Origin: Stratiolaelaps scimitus
Lineage: Eukaryota > Arthropoda > Arachnida > Mesostigmata > Laelapidae
Length of the DNA: 64,000 bases
Assembly (NCBI GenBank): GCA_019614645.1
Contig: JABWDB010000013.1
Span: 3,586,501 to 3,650,500 of the forward strand
Reading direction: 5' to 3'
Both the position numbers and the translations under genes were made by a program. Numbering within the stretch: the first letter of the stretch is position 1; each line of letters opens with the position of its first letter. Of this stretch, positions 11,960 through 23,555 are shown in pieces. Under the pieces are notes generated by a model. It was not told the DNA's origin and did not search any database. It saw only the letters and a program-made list of their open reading frames with translations.

Positions 11960-12569
11960 GTTTTCTCATTGTCGAACAGAATCATGCTGCCAACTTCGAA
12001 CACGATTATCCGGCGCGGTACTATTGTCGTTATTTTATCTGAAGGTGATCTCATATCAAATGGCGACTGTCCCCTATTGTCTTGTTCGTTTTGTTGTTGT
12101 GTTCAACAAGCGGAGTAGAGGTAGACTGAAGGAAGACAACCGCACGAGCGGTATCGTATCAATGTCATTTCTAGGGACAGCTAGGTACAGTCGGAGCTGT
12201 GATTAGAAATAAGTTGAATAAGTTTGGCAAAGCTGTATTTATGGTGACGATAATCTGACTTGTGCTTCCTGCAAATTCGAGTCAGCTGACTACTTCAGTG
12301 TTGTTCTAGCAGATATTATCACCATAGGCCAACATACACTGGACTGGTATCATGTTCGTACCTGTCAAAGTAACTGAGCCAATTCGCTTTCAGGGACAGA
12401 ACGGCTGGTTTACAAAATTTCAATACCAGATTAGCCGTCAAATCGGGTAGATTTCTAACATAAACATATATAGATTTCATTAATGTGATTGATTAGATAA
12501 GAAGAGGAAGGGAATAAGCAAGAATTACTCACGGTAGTACTTGAACAAAAACATTGGTCTAATATAAAC

Positions 12570-12599
12570 TATATATATATATATGTGTGTGTGTGTGTG
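12570..12599. repeat. (TA)n(TG)n compound microsatellite
   Basis: A TA run passes directly into a TG run. Confidence 0.95.
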
Positions 12600-13684
12600 C
12601 ATATTGCTGTACAGTATTCGAAGAAAGCTCGATTTGCACAGCGTTCGCTATGTATTAGTGCTGATGAATTCGAGCGACTCAATAATCTACAAGATTTCTA
12701 GCACAACTCATGGCATGAATCATTCTTGCACAATTATAACGATCGTTTTATGTCTATCCCTTAATTTTTCCTTAAAAACGAACGACTGCCTCGTCTTCTT
12801 GGAAACCCGCTCGCCTTTCCTGCAGCTCCATCGACTCAACTGTGCTGTTGAACTGTTCACTCCAACCGTACGGATTGATATTAGCACGATGTCTAAAGGT
12901 CTCTCATTTATAGCGAGCCATTCTTTGTTTGACATTTTCTCGTCTCCTCTTCGTCGGCGAATACCGCGCAATGGCGTAAAATTGTTATATATTGTATTGT
13001 ATATCTGGCACTACGTCGTCCATTGGAAAGTTTCGGACAATTGATGCGGAATCTCGTCCGAAAAGCTCTTATGCATTCTTTCCAAAGCGAACTCGTCGAC
13101 TCCGGTAGGGAAAAATGTGTCTGTGGCACGAAAGTGCATTGTGCTTTTTCTATCTTATATATATATATGGCAGCAGCAATGGTGAGTGATGCCAACAGGA
13201 GAATGTGGAACTGGTTCACGAGCTGGTCTACGAACGAGTCTTCTGGCAATATCATCCTACTATCCTCAAGCGACAACCGAGTCCGGCAGCGAAAACGTGT
13301 GAAGATGCTGCGTCGCTATGGCAGGGTGAACAATGATGGGTCGACTGGGCGACAATGAACTCCTATCCCACTCGGTTTGGAAGCGGTCGGCCATTGCGAA
13401 TTGACGACATCGACGCGTCAATATCTCCACATATACAAAATTGACCACGTCTGAATAGTATTAGAAAGACAGGGATAGCCAAGGGTGAAAATGGATGATC
13501 TTAATGACGTACAGAAGCTAGCTAGACTCGGGGCTAGAGCTTCGTTTTGAATCGTTGCAGAAATCTGCTGTAGACGAAGTATGATTTTTATTTTCAATTC
13601 TTCCAGGTGCACGAATCAAAAATGAGTTTCATTTTCGTTTCAACTATAAGAATCAGATAATCACTTGTGAGGAAAACTGGTGGA

Positions 13685-13705
13685 ATATATATATATATAT
13701 ATATA
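13685..13705. repeat. (TA)n microsatellite
   Basis: Run of about ten units. Confidence 0.9.
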
Positions 13706-13860
13706 GTATTCAGGATAAAAGGCAGTGAGGGAGGGTGAATAACAAAAAAAAAGAAGGACAATTCGATATGAATGGAGTTAGACTCCGTATAGGGCACCGG
13801 TGAACATGGTATATCCGTCAAGCAATCAGGTGAAAACTAGCTCTTTCATCCATAGAACAA

Positions 13861-14853
13861 TACCCCGCTCTGGGCTAGGGCATCGTGAAGCGGAGCTGAT
13901 GTTAAAAAGCAAAGGTGAACCTTATGCCAAGAAGCCGCTGAGATCCGCCGCTGCCCATGTGGAACGCTGATGGAATCGGCTATAGTTAGTGGGAAGCTTT
14001 TGGGGAAGCGATTTAAAAAGTCAATGTAAAAAAGTGTGGGACAAGCTCTAAAGTCAGGGGACGGATGGCTTTAACGCGCATCTTCAGTGTTTAGGTTAAG
14101 GAAATCAAATAATCTCCCTCTTTGGACACGTTTTTCTATTCTGTTACAACGAGCCATTTTGATTAGTCATGCAACGTTTGACGAATATGTCTCTATCACC
14201 ATGAGGGCTGCCCAACAAAGAAAGCTTAGGTAAAACACCATTCGAGCTTAAGTTATGCCTACCACGTATTCTGTGACTGCTATTGCCATTGCTCAAAAGG
14301 GCAAGATCTCTAAGAGCCTAACCGTGACTAAGATTTGTTTAACCATCGTCACCACTCCACCCAAATAGCTCTTACGCGCAGACGCCACCGCCATTAAATA
14401 ATATATTCAATACTATTCAGAACTACACTTACACGGATTTTTGCCTTTTCGTGGTGGCGTTGCAGCTAATTCATCTGAAGGAGAACCTGAAAGCTAAGAT
14501 TTGGTAATGCTTATTATAGCCCTATTTGCCGTGTTAAATAGCTGAGGAGTTTAACGCGAAAGGTATTCAGAGACACCTAAATTATTACAAGTCCAAAGCT
14601 GGAAATGGATTTTTTGTCTGACAAACCTTTTTGGAGATCGTCAACTTTGTGTCAAGCAGTTTTTCCTTGTCAAGCTGACCCTATATACGAAAGCTTTCGG
14701 CGGATTTCAGTCAGTGAAATGATCTAGCCTAGAAATGCTCGGCATTGTTATCTGGTGATATGACACACAGGGTATGTTAGGTAGTGGTTCTACTAAATCT
14801 AAAGGCGTCATTTATGAGGACCCTTAAATTTTTTGTTGAACGTTATATCCTAC
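13861..14853. other. Microsatellite-free block next to the Ty3/gypsy remnant
   Basis: Unlike its surroundings, this kilobase lacks microsatellites. It lies directly downstream of the integrase remnant in that element's sense (minus) orientation, where a 3' untranslated region and LTR would be expected. I searched it for the LTR-like block of 15682-15956 and found no match, so the 3' end is deleted or belongs to another family. Confidence 0.4.
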
Positions 14854-15660
14854 TTAATTATTAATACACGTCCACGGGGTATAATTGCTGCCCCAAATTA
14901 TATGAATTATTGAGAATTTTAAACATCTAGATCTAAAAGTAATATTGACAACATATTCCCTTGATATTTGAGCTTGAACTCTTATCGAGACTGATGTTTC
15001 GTCGAATCGTGGACTGGCACAGCCAGTCCGTTGGCAGGCTGTGTTTGTCTCGTAGTCGGGTTTGCACGGACGTGGATCCGGTGAGGTCGTATAAGGCGGA
15101 AGGTTGTTGTTATTTAACGTTTTGTTGCACTCGAAACCCTCTTGAGTGGGTAATTGATTCATAGAGGCGTTTTCCATATCTTGTTTGATCAGGATTTCAT
15201 ACGAACCATTCCTATTTCCATGTCTTGACGACGCCGGGTGACCGTGTCGGTCTTGGTGTATTCCTATAATCTCTTGCGTGCACCCTCGTGAAACGTTTCA
15301 CGTATTTTGTCTTTGTTATACGTTTTAGATTGCTTGAGTTGTTTTAAATGGTGTTCAGATCCTTCTTTGAATTCTGACGGAGTCTCCTCAACTCATTGCA
15401 AACGACTAATTAGAGGTTGATCTATCAGATAAAATTATCATGGATCATCATGCATCCTGTATGGATAGGTTGTTTCTAAGCTTCTGTAGGTTCTTGAGAA
15501 ATGTTCGCTCAGCTAAACCAATTGATTGAGGATGAAATGGTGGTGTACGAATATATGTGGTTCGGATAGTTTTGCAGAATTTATGAAATGGCACATATAG
15601 TTATTATAGCTGACAGCATATGACCGTTTACCGAAAGTAGAAATCTTCACCATAAAGTAA
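14854..15660 (-). pseudogene. Ty3/gypsy-type integrase remnant: core end and C-terminal tail
   Basis: On the minus strand around 15505-15600 one frame reads PFHKFCKTIRT followed by RTPPFHPQSIGLAERT. This is the hallmark end of the Ty3/gypsy integrase core, with the last catalytic-site glutamate expected in the GLAER block. The frame stops soon after. A second frame nearer 15300-15370 reads YNKDKIRETFHEGARKR, matching the 'Y-D..AR.R.F..GD' segment that follows the core. A third frame, open to 14854, gives GSYEILIKQDMENASMNQL, which fits the 'GP.SY.V....G...R.H.DQL' C-terminal domain. Stop codons and frameshifts between these blocks mean it is inactive. Reverse transcriptase and RNase H are not seen. 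Whether it belongs with the WWPG fragment at 16150-16460 is inferred. Confidence 0.8.
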
Positions 15661-15681
15661 CCATGCTGAAATTGTTAGTAT

Positions 15682-15956
15682 TGTTACATTTATTAAGTAT
15701 CTCCAACGATTTCTTTGGGGGGTGCGAACGTGTAAATGACAATGGTGTGAGACCTCCCGTCCAAGGGTTCAGCGCTCACGGGGGGTGATGAGGACTCACC
15801 TTGGTTTGGGTTTATGACCAGGAGTCCGTCAGTATTCATAAGACAAACACGAGGTTTTTATTTGCTACAAGCCTAGGTACATTATACATAAGATACACAT
15901 GCGTCTAAGTATCAACACAACGGAAGAACGATAGTTTCTCAACCAGGGGTGTTACA
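15682..15956 (-). repeat. LTR-like block (TG...CA), Ty3/gypsy-associated
   Basis: Read on the minus strand, this 275-bp block starts TGTAACACC and ends AATGTAACA, so it has TG/CA termini. It contains an AATAAA signal in its middle and an AAG/GTGAGT sequence. Its 3' half is about three-quarters identical to 23184-23320 on the plus strand, including GGGAGGTC, GTCATTTACA, GTTCGCACC and GATACTTAATAAAT. It lies between two integrase fragments. It could be a solo LTR inserted into an older element, or a 5' LTR brought next to the integrase by deletion. The five bases on either side (AGTAT and CTGTG, plus strand) do not form a target-site duplication. Confidence 0.6.
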
Positions 15957-15964
15957 CTGTGGAT

Positions 15965-16003
15965 ATTAATATTATTATCATAATAATAAATAATAATATT
16001 AAT
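15965..16003. repeat. AT-only inverted repeat
   Basis: Perfect 14-bp arms (ATTAATATTATTAT and its complement) with an 11-nt loop, immediately outside the LTR-like block. Confidence 0.85.
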
Positions 16004-16149
16004 GCTCTAATTATTTTAGTATGAGAAAGAAGCCATGATAAGAGAACACTAAAAACTGAGTCTTCAAAAAAGGTGCGCGCACAAAACCGTTTCTAATTAT
16101 TGACTTTTGTTGGCTAAACATGTACCACCTTATTCGGATGCTTCAATCA

Positions 16150-16460
16150 GCTATGATTGTTGCTTGCGCTGGACCACGCGTATGGAACGTTCGACAAATC
16201 TCCAGGCCACCACAGAGATATCTTGGCTGATTGTTCCTTCTGCATCAGATGACCTCTAAATCTCTAATAAATTTGCTGTATTTGTAGTCATTCGTATCAT
16301 TTTATCGAATGAAAATAACTTACGTAGTATTCGACGAAAAACATTATTTAGAACAAGTTCGGGCGCATAATTATAATACAGGATAACTGGAACAAGAACT
16401 CGCTGGGAGGGGGGGGAAGACTCGAGATAATGAATTGTCGAAAAGCTTTTCTATGTATCC
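16150..16460 (-). pseudogene. Probable Ty3/gypsy integrase N-terminal (zinc-finger side) fragment
   Basis: On the minus strand near 16190-16250 a frame reads MQKEQSAKISLWWPGDLSN, which fits the 'MK.LAR.YVWWPG.D.DI' block between integrase zinc finger and core. Near 16400 the minus strand reads RVFPPPSQRVLVPVILYY, resembling the 'R...P.S.R..VL..LH' segment just upstream. The zinc-binding His and Cys residues are not recognisable, and extra sequence separates the two pieces. It is therefore a heavily decayed relic, probably of the same element as 14854-15660. Confidence 0.45.
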
Positions 16461-17320
16461 GATCTGCAATTTTTAAAAAAAATGATGGGTTTCAATACAA
16501 ATCAAATTTTCACCCATTCTTCTACAACACATAATTTTCAAGCCCGACCTGAATGATCCTGTAAGTATTCCGAGAAACCATCTATTCTACACTCTACTAA
16601 TGAATATGGACCGTATCAGCAATAGAACAAAACATTGTGTATGTCTGTGTGTGCATGTGTACAATTTTGATGGGCCCTTTTATGCAACGCTTTTAACTAT
16701 TTCAGCATTCGGCTAGACCAATACTCGTGAGAACACATTGAGCTTTTTTTTTAGAGGTTAAATGTAGATCCTGCATGGACACCGGGCCTCACACTGAGGT
16801 ATTTGCCTGGTAGTATCAGACTCTTACTGACTAAAACCAGAACTGATTTTGACTTGGGGCACTGACCGGGAAGTATTGTCAAAGTATTACTTCAGGGAGT
16901 GCCTTGCAGGGCACTGACACAGTGAGCTAACAATGTATTAAATCACTACATTAAGTCTCCCAAATCTAACCAGCTATAACGAAGCCATGAGACTCGCCCC
17001 GATACCTGAGCAACACTGAGTCTAGCGAACTCTCCATTTGGTTTCCTAGAATGATGGTCTATGTTGCACATTAATCATGGCTAAGTGCATATGTGCGACG
17101 GCAAACATCGTAAACGATCACAACTTGAATCGAACTCATTCAAGAACCCGTTAAGATGAACAAGCCCTGAGAGCAGGGATAGTTCTCCCGGAGAAGTTCG
17201 TAGATACCCTGCGAGGGAGGGTGCGCGTTTGTGCCACTGGTCCGGTGGCGCAATCTCAAACAAAACTCTGCTCGACTGGAGAACCAACAAATGGTGACAA
17301 ATGTATTTGCAGCAATTCAT
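16461..17320. other. Non-coding stretch, no gene seen
   Basis: No microsatellite and no convincing exon. The decamer GGGCACTGAC occurs twice near 16856-16920. If the gypsy relic once extended upstream, its protease/RT part should lie here, but I cannot recognise it. Confidence 0.4.
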
Positions 17321-17449
17321 TCACTCCACCGGCGGCGTATGGTGTCTGTCTGGCTGTTGATGCTGTTGTTATTGTCAGTCAGTGTCGTCACCATAACTGA
17401 TGTATACCGTTATGGGCCTTATAGCCCTTTCTTACCACGCTTCCGTTAT

Positions 17450-17472
17450 ACACACACACACACACACGCTTG

Positions 17473-17507
<35 letters not shown>

Positions 17508-17553
17508 GTATATATATATTTTTTTTTATATGTATTTATATATATATATATTA
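17450..17553. repeat. (CA)n-(TA)n-(T)n compound microsatellite
   Basis: A CA run, then three TA runs separated by TG steps and a T-rich spacer, about 100 bp in all. Confidence 0.95.
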
Positions 17554-17572
17554 GGGATTCTCCCTCTCGCAG

Positions 17573-17897
17573 CAGCAGCATCAGCATCCATTACCCGTTG
17601 TAGGGTAACGCCGTGTGTCCATGTCGCTATTGTGCCGTTACTGCTGCTGCTGCTGTTGCTGTTGGGCACTTTTTTGTGTTCCCTTTCCAAGCTGGGCGAG
17701 GAGAAGAACCAATACCTCTTTCCATTTCTGTCACTGGCTGGCTCCGCTGTTCTCGGGTTCTTAGCCAGCCGTCAGGGTACTGTCGTTCGACGCTACCGTC
17801 GCTGCCGGGTGCCGAACGAACAGCTGTGGCGAACAGTCTGCTCACGTTCATCCGTTGCTGTCGCCGCCGCCGCCGTTGTTGTATGCTTGTGTATGGG
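17573..17897 (+). CDS. Candidate internal exon, two hydrophobic segments
   Basis: A pyrimidine tract (TTCTCCCTCTCGCAG) gives a plausible 3' splice site ending at 17572, and GGG/GTAAGT gives a plausible 5' site at 17898. The roughly 108-codon frame between them has no stop. It encodes an Ala/Ser start, a nine-leucine hydrophobic segment (IVPLLLLLLLLLGTFLC), a second hydrophobic segment (FPFLSLAGSAVLGFLASR), an Arg-rich stretch and an Ala/Val run. The leucines come from a CTG repeat, so the membrane-like look may be chance. No family is recognised, and the opposite strand is also open for 166 codons. Without the splice signals I would not call it. Confidence 0.2.
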
Positions 17898-18800
17898 GTA
17901 AGTGTGCAACAACCGGGCGCGCAGAACTGTGCTGTTCGCTGCGTTGTACCGCGTTTCGCCGAGTTCAGTTTGTTGAGTTTGAGTTTCGTCGATGGCATCA
18001 AACAGCTGCGGCTGATCCGTCGGATTGGATCAAACCCGTTTTTGGATTGTTGAATTGGATATATCGAACGAGCCACCAGCACGAACTGGCCGCGCGTCGC
18101 TTGAGACACATTCGTTTGGGAGGACATTATTGTAATCGGTCGGCGAAAAAACCGCCGTCACCGAAACATCACCTGTGTTCACCAACCGTTCGTTCGGTCT
18201 CCCTGCAAATACCGTTGTCAGCAACATCAACAGCTGCCCCGCTGCCCGATATTGCTGTTCTGTTTGTGTTCAATCCAACCATTCGTTTCAAGTGTATGTG
18301 TGTTCCGTAGAACGCTGCTCACCGTTTCGTTGAATCCCCGACAGGGGGTGTCAGTTAAAGTGGACCCGTCAGTGAGTTAGTGAGCTCGGTCCACCATCGC
18401 CGTTGCCTTCAGCAGGTTGATCAAGGTTGATATTGAGGCGGAAGCGGCTGCTTGTGCTGGTGGTGGTTGTACGTGGTGGACAAAATTGTGCTGTTTCGAA
18501 GGCCAAAGGCCGATTGGATGATTGACAACGCGCTCTATGAGCAACAGTCGACGCTCTCCGCCAGCCCACTGACGACAGGTATGCACATGACAGCCAGACA
18601 TTTCGAACGATTTCGGGGCGATGCTACTCGCGCTCGAAGTGGGGTGTCATTATCCAGCTGGCGCAACAAGTGTCAGTTCGAGGTGGCACACGGTTTGTAC
18701 GTGGCGTATGAATCGATCAGTTGGACGCTTATTTGCTTATCAAATACGCTATAACGATTTAATATATCTCATAGAGACGTCAAATATAGCCAATGACGCC
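17898..18800. other. GC-rich block, no recognised gene
   Basis: Open frames overlap on both strands because AT-rich stop codons are scarce here. None shows recognisable domains. It may be UTR or regulatory DNA downstream of the candidate exon. Confidence 0.35.
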
Positions 18801-21800
18801 TTATAATGAGAATGAGACACTGCACTCTCGGGGAGTGGTGGCCGACGACTCGCTTGAATTCAACGAAGTCGGTGAACGTGAACATGTCCCAAGCTGTCAA
18901 CGGGTTCCACTGAAGTTCCCTAATGGAACAACCTGCGTTGATCGTGGTAGCCTGCAATTGCCGTTATATAACCGAAGCCATGAAAATGGGCATGGTAAAA
19001 ATCCGAGCGTTTAGATATCTTCCAAAAGCAAATGCTTTAAAGGAGTCGATCACAGAAATGTAGAGCAAACTATCCTACACCCAATGCATACGATGAAAGA
19101 AAAAAAGCATGTCATTGTTATTAAAATTGAAATTGTGAAATCTATCTCTGCGGCACATCATTGGAGAACCCGTAACAGATTTTTCTAGAAAATCAATATT
19201 CTGTTAGCTTCTCGACGTGCGGAGGGATTTCTTTTCGTATGCACTAGGGACGAAATATCATTGATGCCCATCGCATTTGAACTCATACCACGGCTGCATT
19301 CGTTTACTCTCAGTAGTGTTAGCATAATCTGTGTCACATAAGCTGGCCTGAGCGAAATAAAAAAGGCCTTAATGTGCCTTGGATATTTCACCTGTTTGAC
19401 AGGCCATGGTCCTGTTTTGAGGACGTCGCTGTTCAATATGTGGCTGTTTCGGCTGTTGTGGCCGCTTGGCTGGCATCTGTGTCTGAGCACTTATATGCCC
19501 ACATAGCGAGAGATAAATTGCTCCTGTGCTGAATAGATAATAGATAGGGCATTGCCGCTACAAACGTAACAACAGGACATGAAGTATAAAGTAAATATCG
19601 TTCCATGATGTCCTCCTGCTGATTGATACTATTGGATATCAAGCAATACTTTATTGGTACCTTTAATAGGTAAATATTCAATGATGAGGATGATCTGATA
19701 ATCTTAAATTTAAAATGGGGTTTATGTTAGCTGTGAGTGTGTTAAATTGTTAAGTCACTGGTGGCTATTTTAGCGTGATACCGAACGGGCAGTGATTGCT
19801 ACGTTGTACACTGAGGGTCATCTTCAGACTCATGGTAAGAGGAGGTTCCCATTTGTCTAAATCTAACTAGGCTAATTAGTCTTAAGCATGTATCGACGTG
19901 TCGGTTTGAACATCTACTTTTCTTCTAAGAGGCATGATCACCGTTTTCCGTTTGATGGAAGGCCGGATCGATACATTATATAGCTTATTTTCTTGTAATG
20001 AACTGGGTGACAGATCTGCGTCACAAGGAATCGTGTAGTCGATATCGCCTGTACTGCTTCAGGTCCTCGACGAATCGCGTCGTTTCACAGTCATAGCTGG
20101 TATAACAGTCTGTTTCCAGTCGAAACAGACATCGAGCCGAAGAGCTAGGGTTCGATGGGCTAGCTTCACTCGCTCGACATCGTTCAGCTGTTTGGCGCTC
20201 AGGTGTTCCCGTCTTAGTCGTTCGACGCACCGCCGTACGGCGCTCCCAATACGATACTTGCGTGCAAACGTACGTATAAAAAATGAAGAAACTAACGATA
20301 GAAATAGTTGCATGACGGGAAGTCATAGTGTGCTCTTGCTGGAACTTGTCTTAAATCGGACCGAAAGTTCATAAAATCCGCCTGTCGATGACAACAGCTT
20401 GATGTTATTTAGTTACGGCATACCACCATAAGAGCATATTACGAAATGATCTATCAGATGTAACTTATAGGGACGCAATGATGTGAGAGAGAAATTGCAT
20501 GATCGAACCAGAGTAACTTAATTTCCTGAGGAAGCGTCAGACATCTTCCGCTGTCCGTGAGCCAATTGGGAGAGTCTTCGCTGAGTAAGATTACATACAT
20601 TTCTTGGGCAGCTTCGTCTTTTATTTCGTTATCTATTAGTGGCTTTTCCTTTGTGATAAGGACAAGAAAAATGGGGGTTGTACAAATATGATGAGGTTTC
20701 ATTGTTCGATTCGTTCATTGCGAAAGAACTCTGATTACTGATCATTGAAGGCTGATCAATGAGACACAATAGAACGTGGAAGATTGACGCGGAGCTCGAC
20801 CCGGCTGAGGTGTTTGACAAAGCTCCATAGATTTCTAATTAAAAATAGCTATATCTGTTACTTTTTACATTAATGTATTATATAATGATGATAATAATAA
20901 TAATCGTCATCATAATAATATTGATGCAGCTGGCCCACTGATATATCTAGATCAGACCAGTAGTTCTTTTAGTCACCATAGATCGTTCACTTCCGTTCGT
21001 AGACAAAGTGTGAACCACAAGACGCATATCATGGCCATTATAAACGCTGCATAGTATAGTATTAGCTGGATTCGATAACATTGATTTCGATATTACCGTT
21101 GTTCGATATCCTATGAATCGTACGTTCGTCGGTATTATATCTAGTTGCGTGGCAACACAGCAGCTTTCAGCGGCCAACCGTTTTCCGCCTTAATTGATCC
21201 TGACACCGAAAGGGTCATATTCTCGATTAGCTGAACTACTGAATTACTCGCCGTTGGGACTTTCGAAAGAAGGTCCCAATTTTTCGACACAAGCAGCGCG
21301 CAGCACACGCAGCCATTACTAAGTGTGTTGTGACTCATCTTTTCGAGACTTTGATTCATTTTTCTATCTATAATCTGCAAGCTCGTTTAATTCTTCCCAA
21401 GTTTTGGGGGTGTTTTGAATATTTTTGTCCCGAAAAATAAAATAAAAAAAAAACACTTTTTCCCTGCATTTTTTTTTTTCGTTTGTTAGCGAAGAAGCGG
21501 AGGCAAGCAATAACCGACGTGCGTCATTGGGTCCCTTGGACTTTTAGCTAAGTCTAGGAGAGGTCTCGCATAGGATGTGAGAGGCAGACACATAGGCTAG
21601 GCGTGTGTAGGCCAGGTAGTGAAGCTATCGCGGTGAGCACCGTCGACACCGTCGATCTTCACATTGACACCATGCGACACCTGTGAAATCCATCGGCTGA
21701 GGGACAAGGCATCGCTGGTAATGTTGATGATATCTGGGATGCTCTTTTTTCACGGTAACTACCTGTCTATCGCACAGTTCGTGCTACTTATCTTACCAGC

Positions 21801-23183
21801 GGCATCACGAGTCCCCCCCCAACGCGAATCTCTCTGCGAACCCATTTCTCTCCTAGCTTCCCATTCTCGCCATCCATCTACCTACCTATATGAAGCCTAT
21901 ATGAAGATGCTTGGAAGAATCGCACAGTGTATAGTGGCAGATTCGTTTGCGCGGTGTTCGTTTCCCTCATTTTTATGTCTATCGTGGAAGCAAGGAAGGA
22001 AGACAGAGAGAGAGAGAGGGAGAGATGAAGGAGATCGAGAGATCATCGGTCGATGGCAATCATTCTCATATGCCTTAGTAGTCATTCTTTGTCGAGTTTT
22101 TTCCACCCCCCCCCCCGCCCTTAGATGTCTGTGCCGAGGTTGAGAATCTTCTGTAGCATCATGGGAGACCTGTTCGCCGCTGCTGTAACGTCGTCGATGG
22201 ATAGAACGATGTAGTCTAGTCGTGTGACTCGGACCGGCGCCGGTTGAAGAGAACGGTTCTGTTTCGATGACCGTCAGCTGGAACGCGCTCTTGTGTCTTC
22301 GCGCATGCAAGCGATGCTAGTAATAAGAATAATGATGACGGAGGTATCGGCGAGGGTTGGACTATGCTCCAACCGCGACCGGTCGGTGCTGGCCGGCAAT
22401 GCTGATGCTGTCAAATGCTCCAAAATGAAGCTTTATTTAACAAAAGCCAGCAGCGGCTGAGATTCTTACTGTTGATATTACCGAGTCAATTTCCACTTCA
22501 ACGAATGGCCGTTTTCACGACCGACTCAATAAGTGGTATAGCTATCATAGATTGACAACCACATCACACTATAGAGTAATAGTTGAGGTCGACGACGCAG
22601 AACGAGTGCATCATGCTGGATGAATGAATATATGCATGAATGAGTGATATCACAAATGGTCGAGTGTAAGAAAAATAGCCGATATTAGCCATGTGCGCTG
22701 TAGTCAAGGGCTATGGAGACGACGAGGTAACCGAGCTTACATCTGCCGACATTAAGAAGAACGGGCTAGCTAGCTCCAGCTGCGGAGTTTGGACCATATA
22801 AGTGTTGGGGTGGTAATGGATGGGTATAGAGAGATTAAAAAAAATGTTCAAATAACATATACCTACATTCGATGGAAAATGCCAATCATGACTAAGGGAG
22901 ACATTTAGGTGTCAGACACTATAATAGGATGAAGAAAAATCGGGCCTTGTTTTGGACACAACTGAATGAGAACGGGTCGAAGAATCAGAATAACAAATAC
23001 GAAAATAATAACTGATGTTAGTTTTATTTCTATTTTATTTGTTTATTATATTATTTCTTATAAACGCTCTCATTTACATTGTACACTATGTCTCACTAGT
23101 TTTCATAATTTGTCAGTGTGCTCACAGAGCTCACATATTGTAGATTCAATAAACGGACTACGCAATGTGATTTAGTAAATTGT
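18801..23183. other. Long stretch without a supported gene
   Basis: Minus-strand frames cluster between 20020 and 21380, each 60-100 codons and separated by stops. They look more protein-like than repeat-derived frames, but I recognise no family and see no consistent splice pattern; an old pseudogene or element is possible. Other contents are an AAT-rich run at 20884-20920, an A-rich/T-rich pair at 21434-21481 and a (GA)n tract at 22003-22026. Confidence 0.35.
22003..22026. repeat. (GA)n tract
   Basis: An AG run beginning with AGACAGAGAG and continuing imperfectly into AGATGAAGGAGA. Confidence 0.85.
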
Positions 23184-23320
23184 TGTGATTCCTCGTCCAC
23201 CCCGCCGCTGCCGCGAGCCCTGGGCTCTTGAATGGGAGGTCCCACTCCATGGTCATTTACATGTTCGCACCTCTCAAATGTCTAGTCGTTGGGGATACTT
23301 AATAAATATATACAATAATA
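23184..23320 (+). repeat. LTR fragment related to 15682-15956
   Basis: Plus-strand sequence from GTGATTCCTCGTCC through GGGAGGTCCCACTCCATGG, GTCATTTACATGTTCGCACC and GGGGATACTTAATAAAT matches the 3' half of the minus-strand block at 15682-15956 at roughly three-quarters identity. An AATAAA lies just upstream at about 23147, which would fit the LTR polyadenylation region. The left boundary is not defined; the fragment runs into an (AAT)n tract on the right. It is probably a solo LTR or LTR fragment. Confidence 0.65.
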
Positions 23321-23333
23321 ATAATAATAATAG
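23314..23333. repeat. (AAT)n at LTR fragment end
   Basis: About six AAT units directly after the repeat's 3' end. Confidence 0.85.
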
Positions 23334-23513
23334 TAACACCCTGAGTAAACTCACGCTTACAACAATCTTCTTGCACCTTCGGCATATGGTTAGCCTTAGC
23401 GACAGTACAATGCTCTTATCCAGAATAATCTTGACAGTAACAGCTCGGTAGGCTGACCACGGTTGTATGGTGAATACGGTCCAAAATAATAAAATGAATC
23501 AATAACTGATATT

Positions 23514-23555
23514 CACACACACACATATATATATATATATATAGATATATATATA
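23514..23555. repeat. (CA)n(TA)n compound microsatellite
   Basis: A CA run leads into a TA run with one GA interruption. Confidence 0.95.

Larger units (their letters stand above)
11954..13860. other. Non-coding stretch with short microsatellites
   Basis: Holds TA/TG at 12570-12599 and TA at 13156-13168 and 13685-13705. A 153-codon frame begins inside the TG run near 12583 and has no recognisable domain; the opposite strand is also open there. A good acceptor-like tract ends at 13606, but only about 50 bp of open sequence follows it. Confidence 0.4.

Noticed and set aside
17627..18127. 166-codon minus-strand frame
   Set aside because: GC-rich region with few stops; Arg/Gln/Ala runs mirror trinucleotide repeats, and the plus strand is open too.
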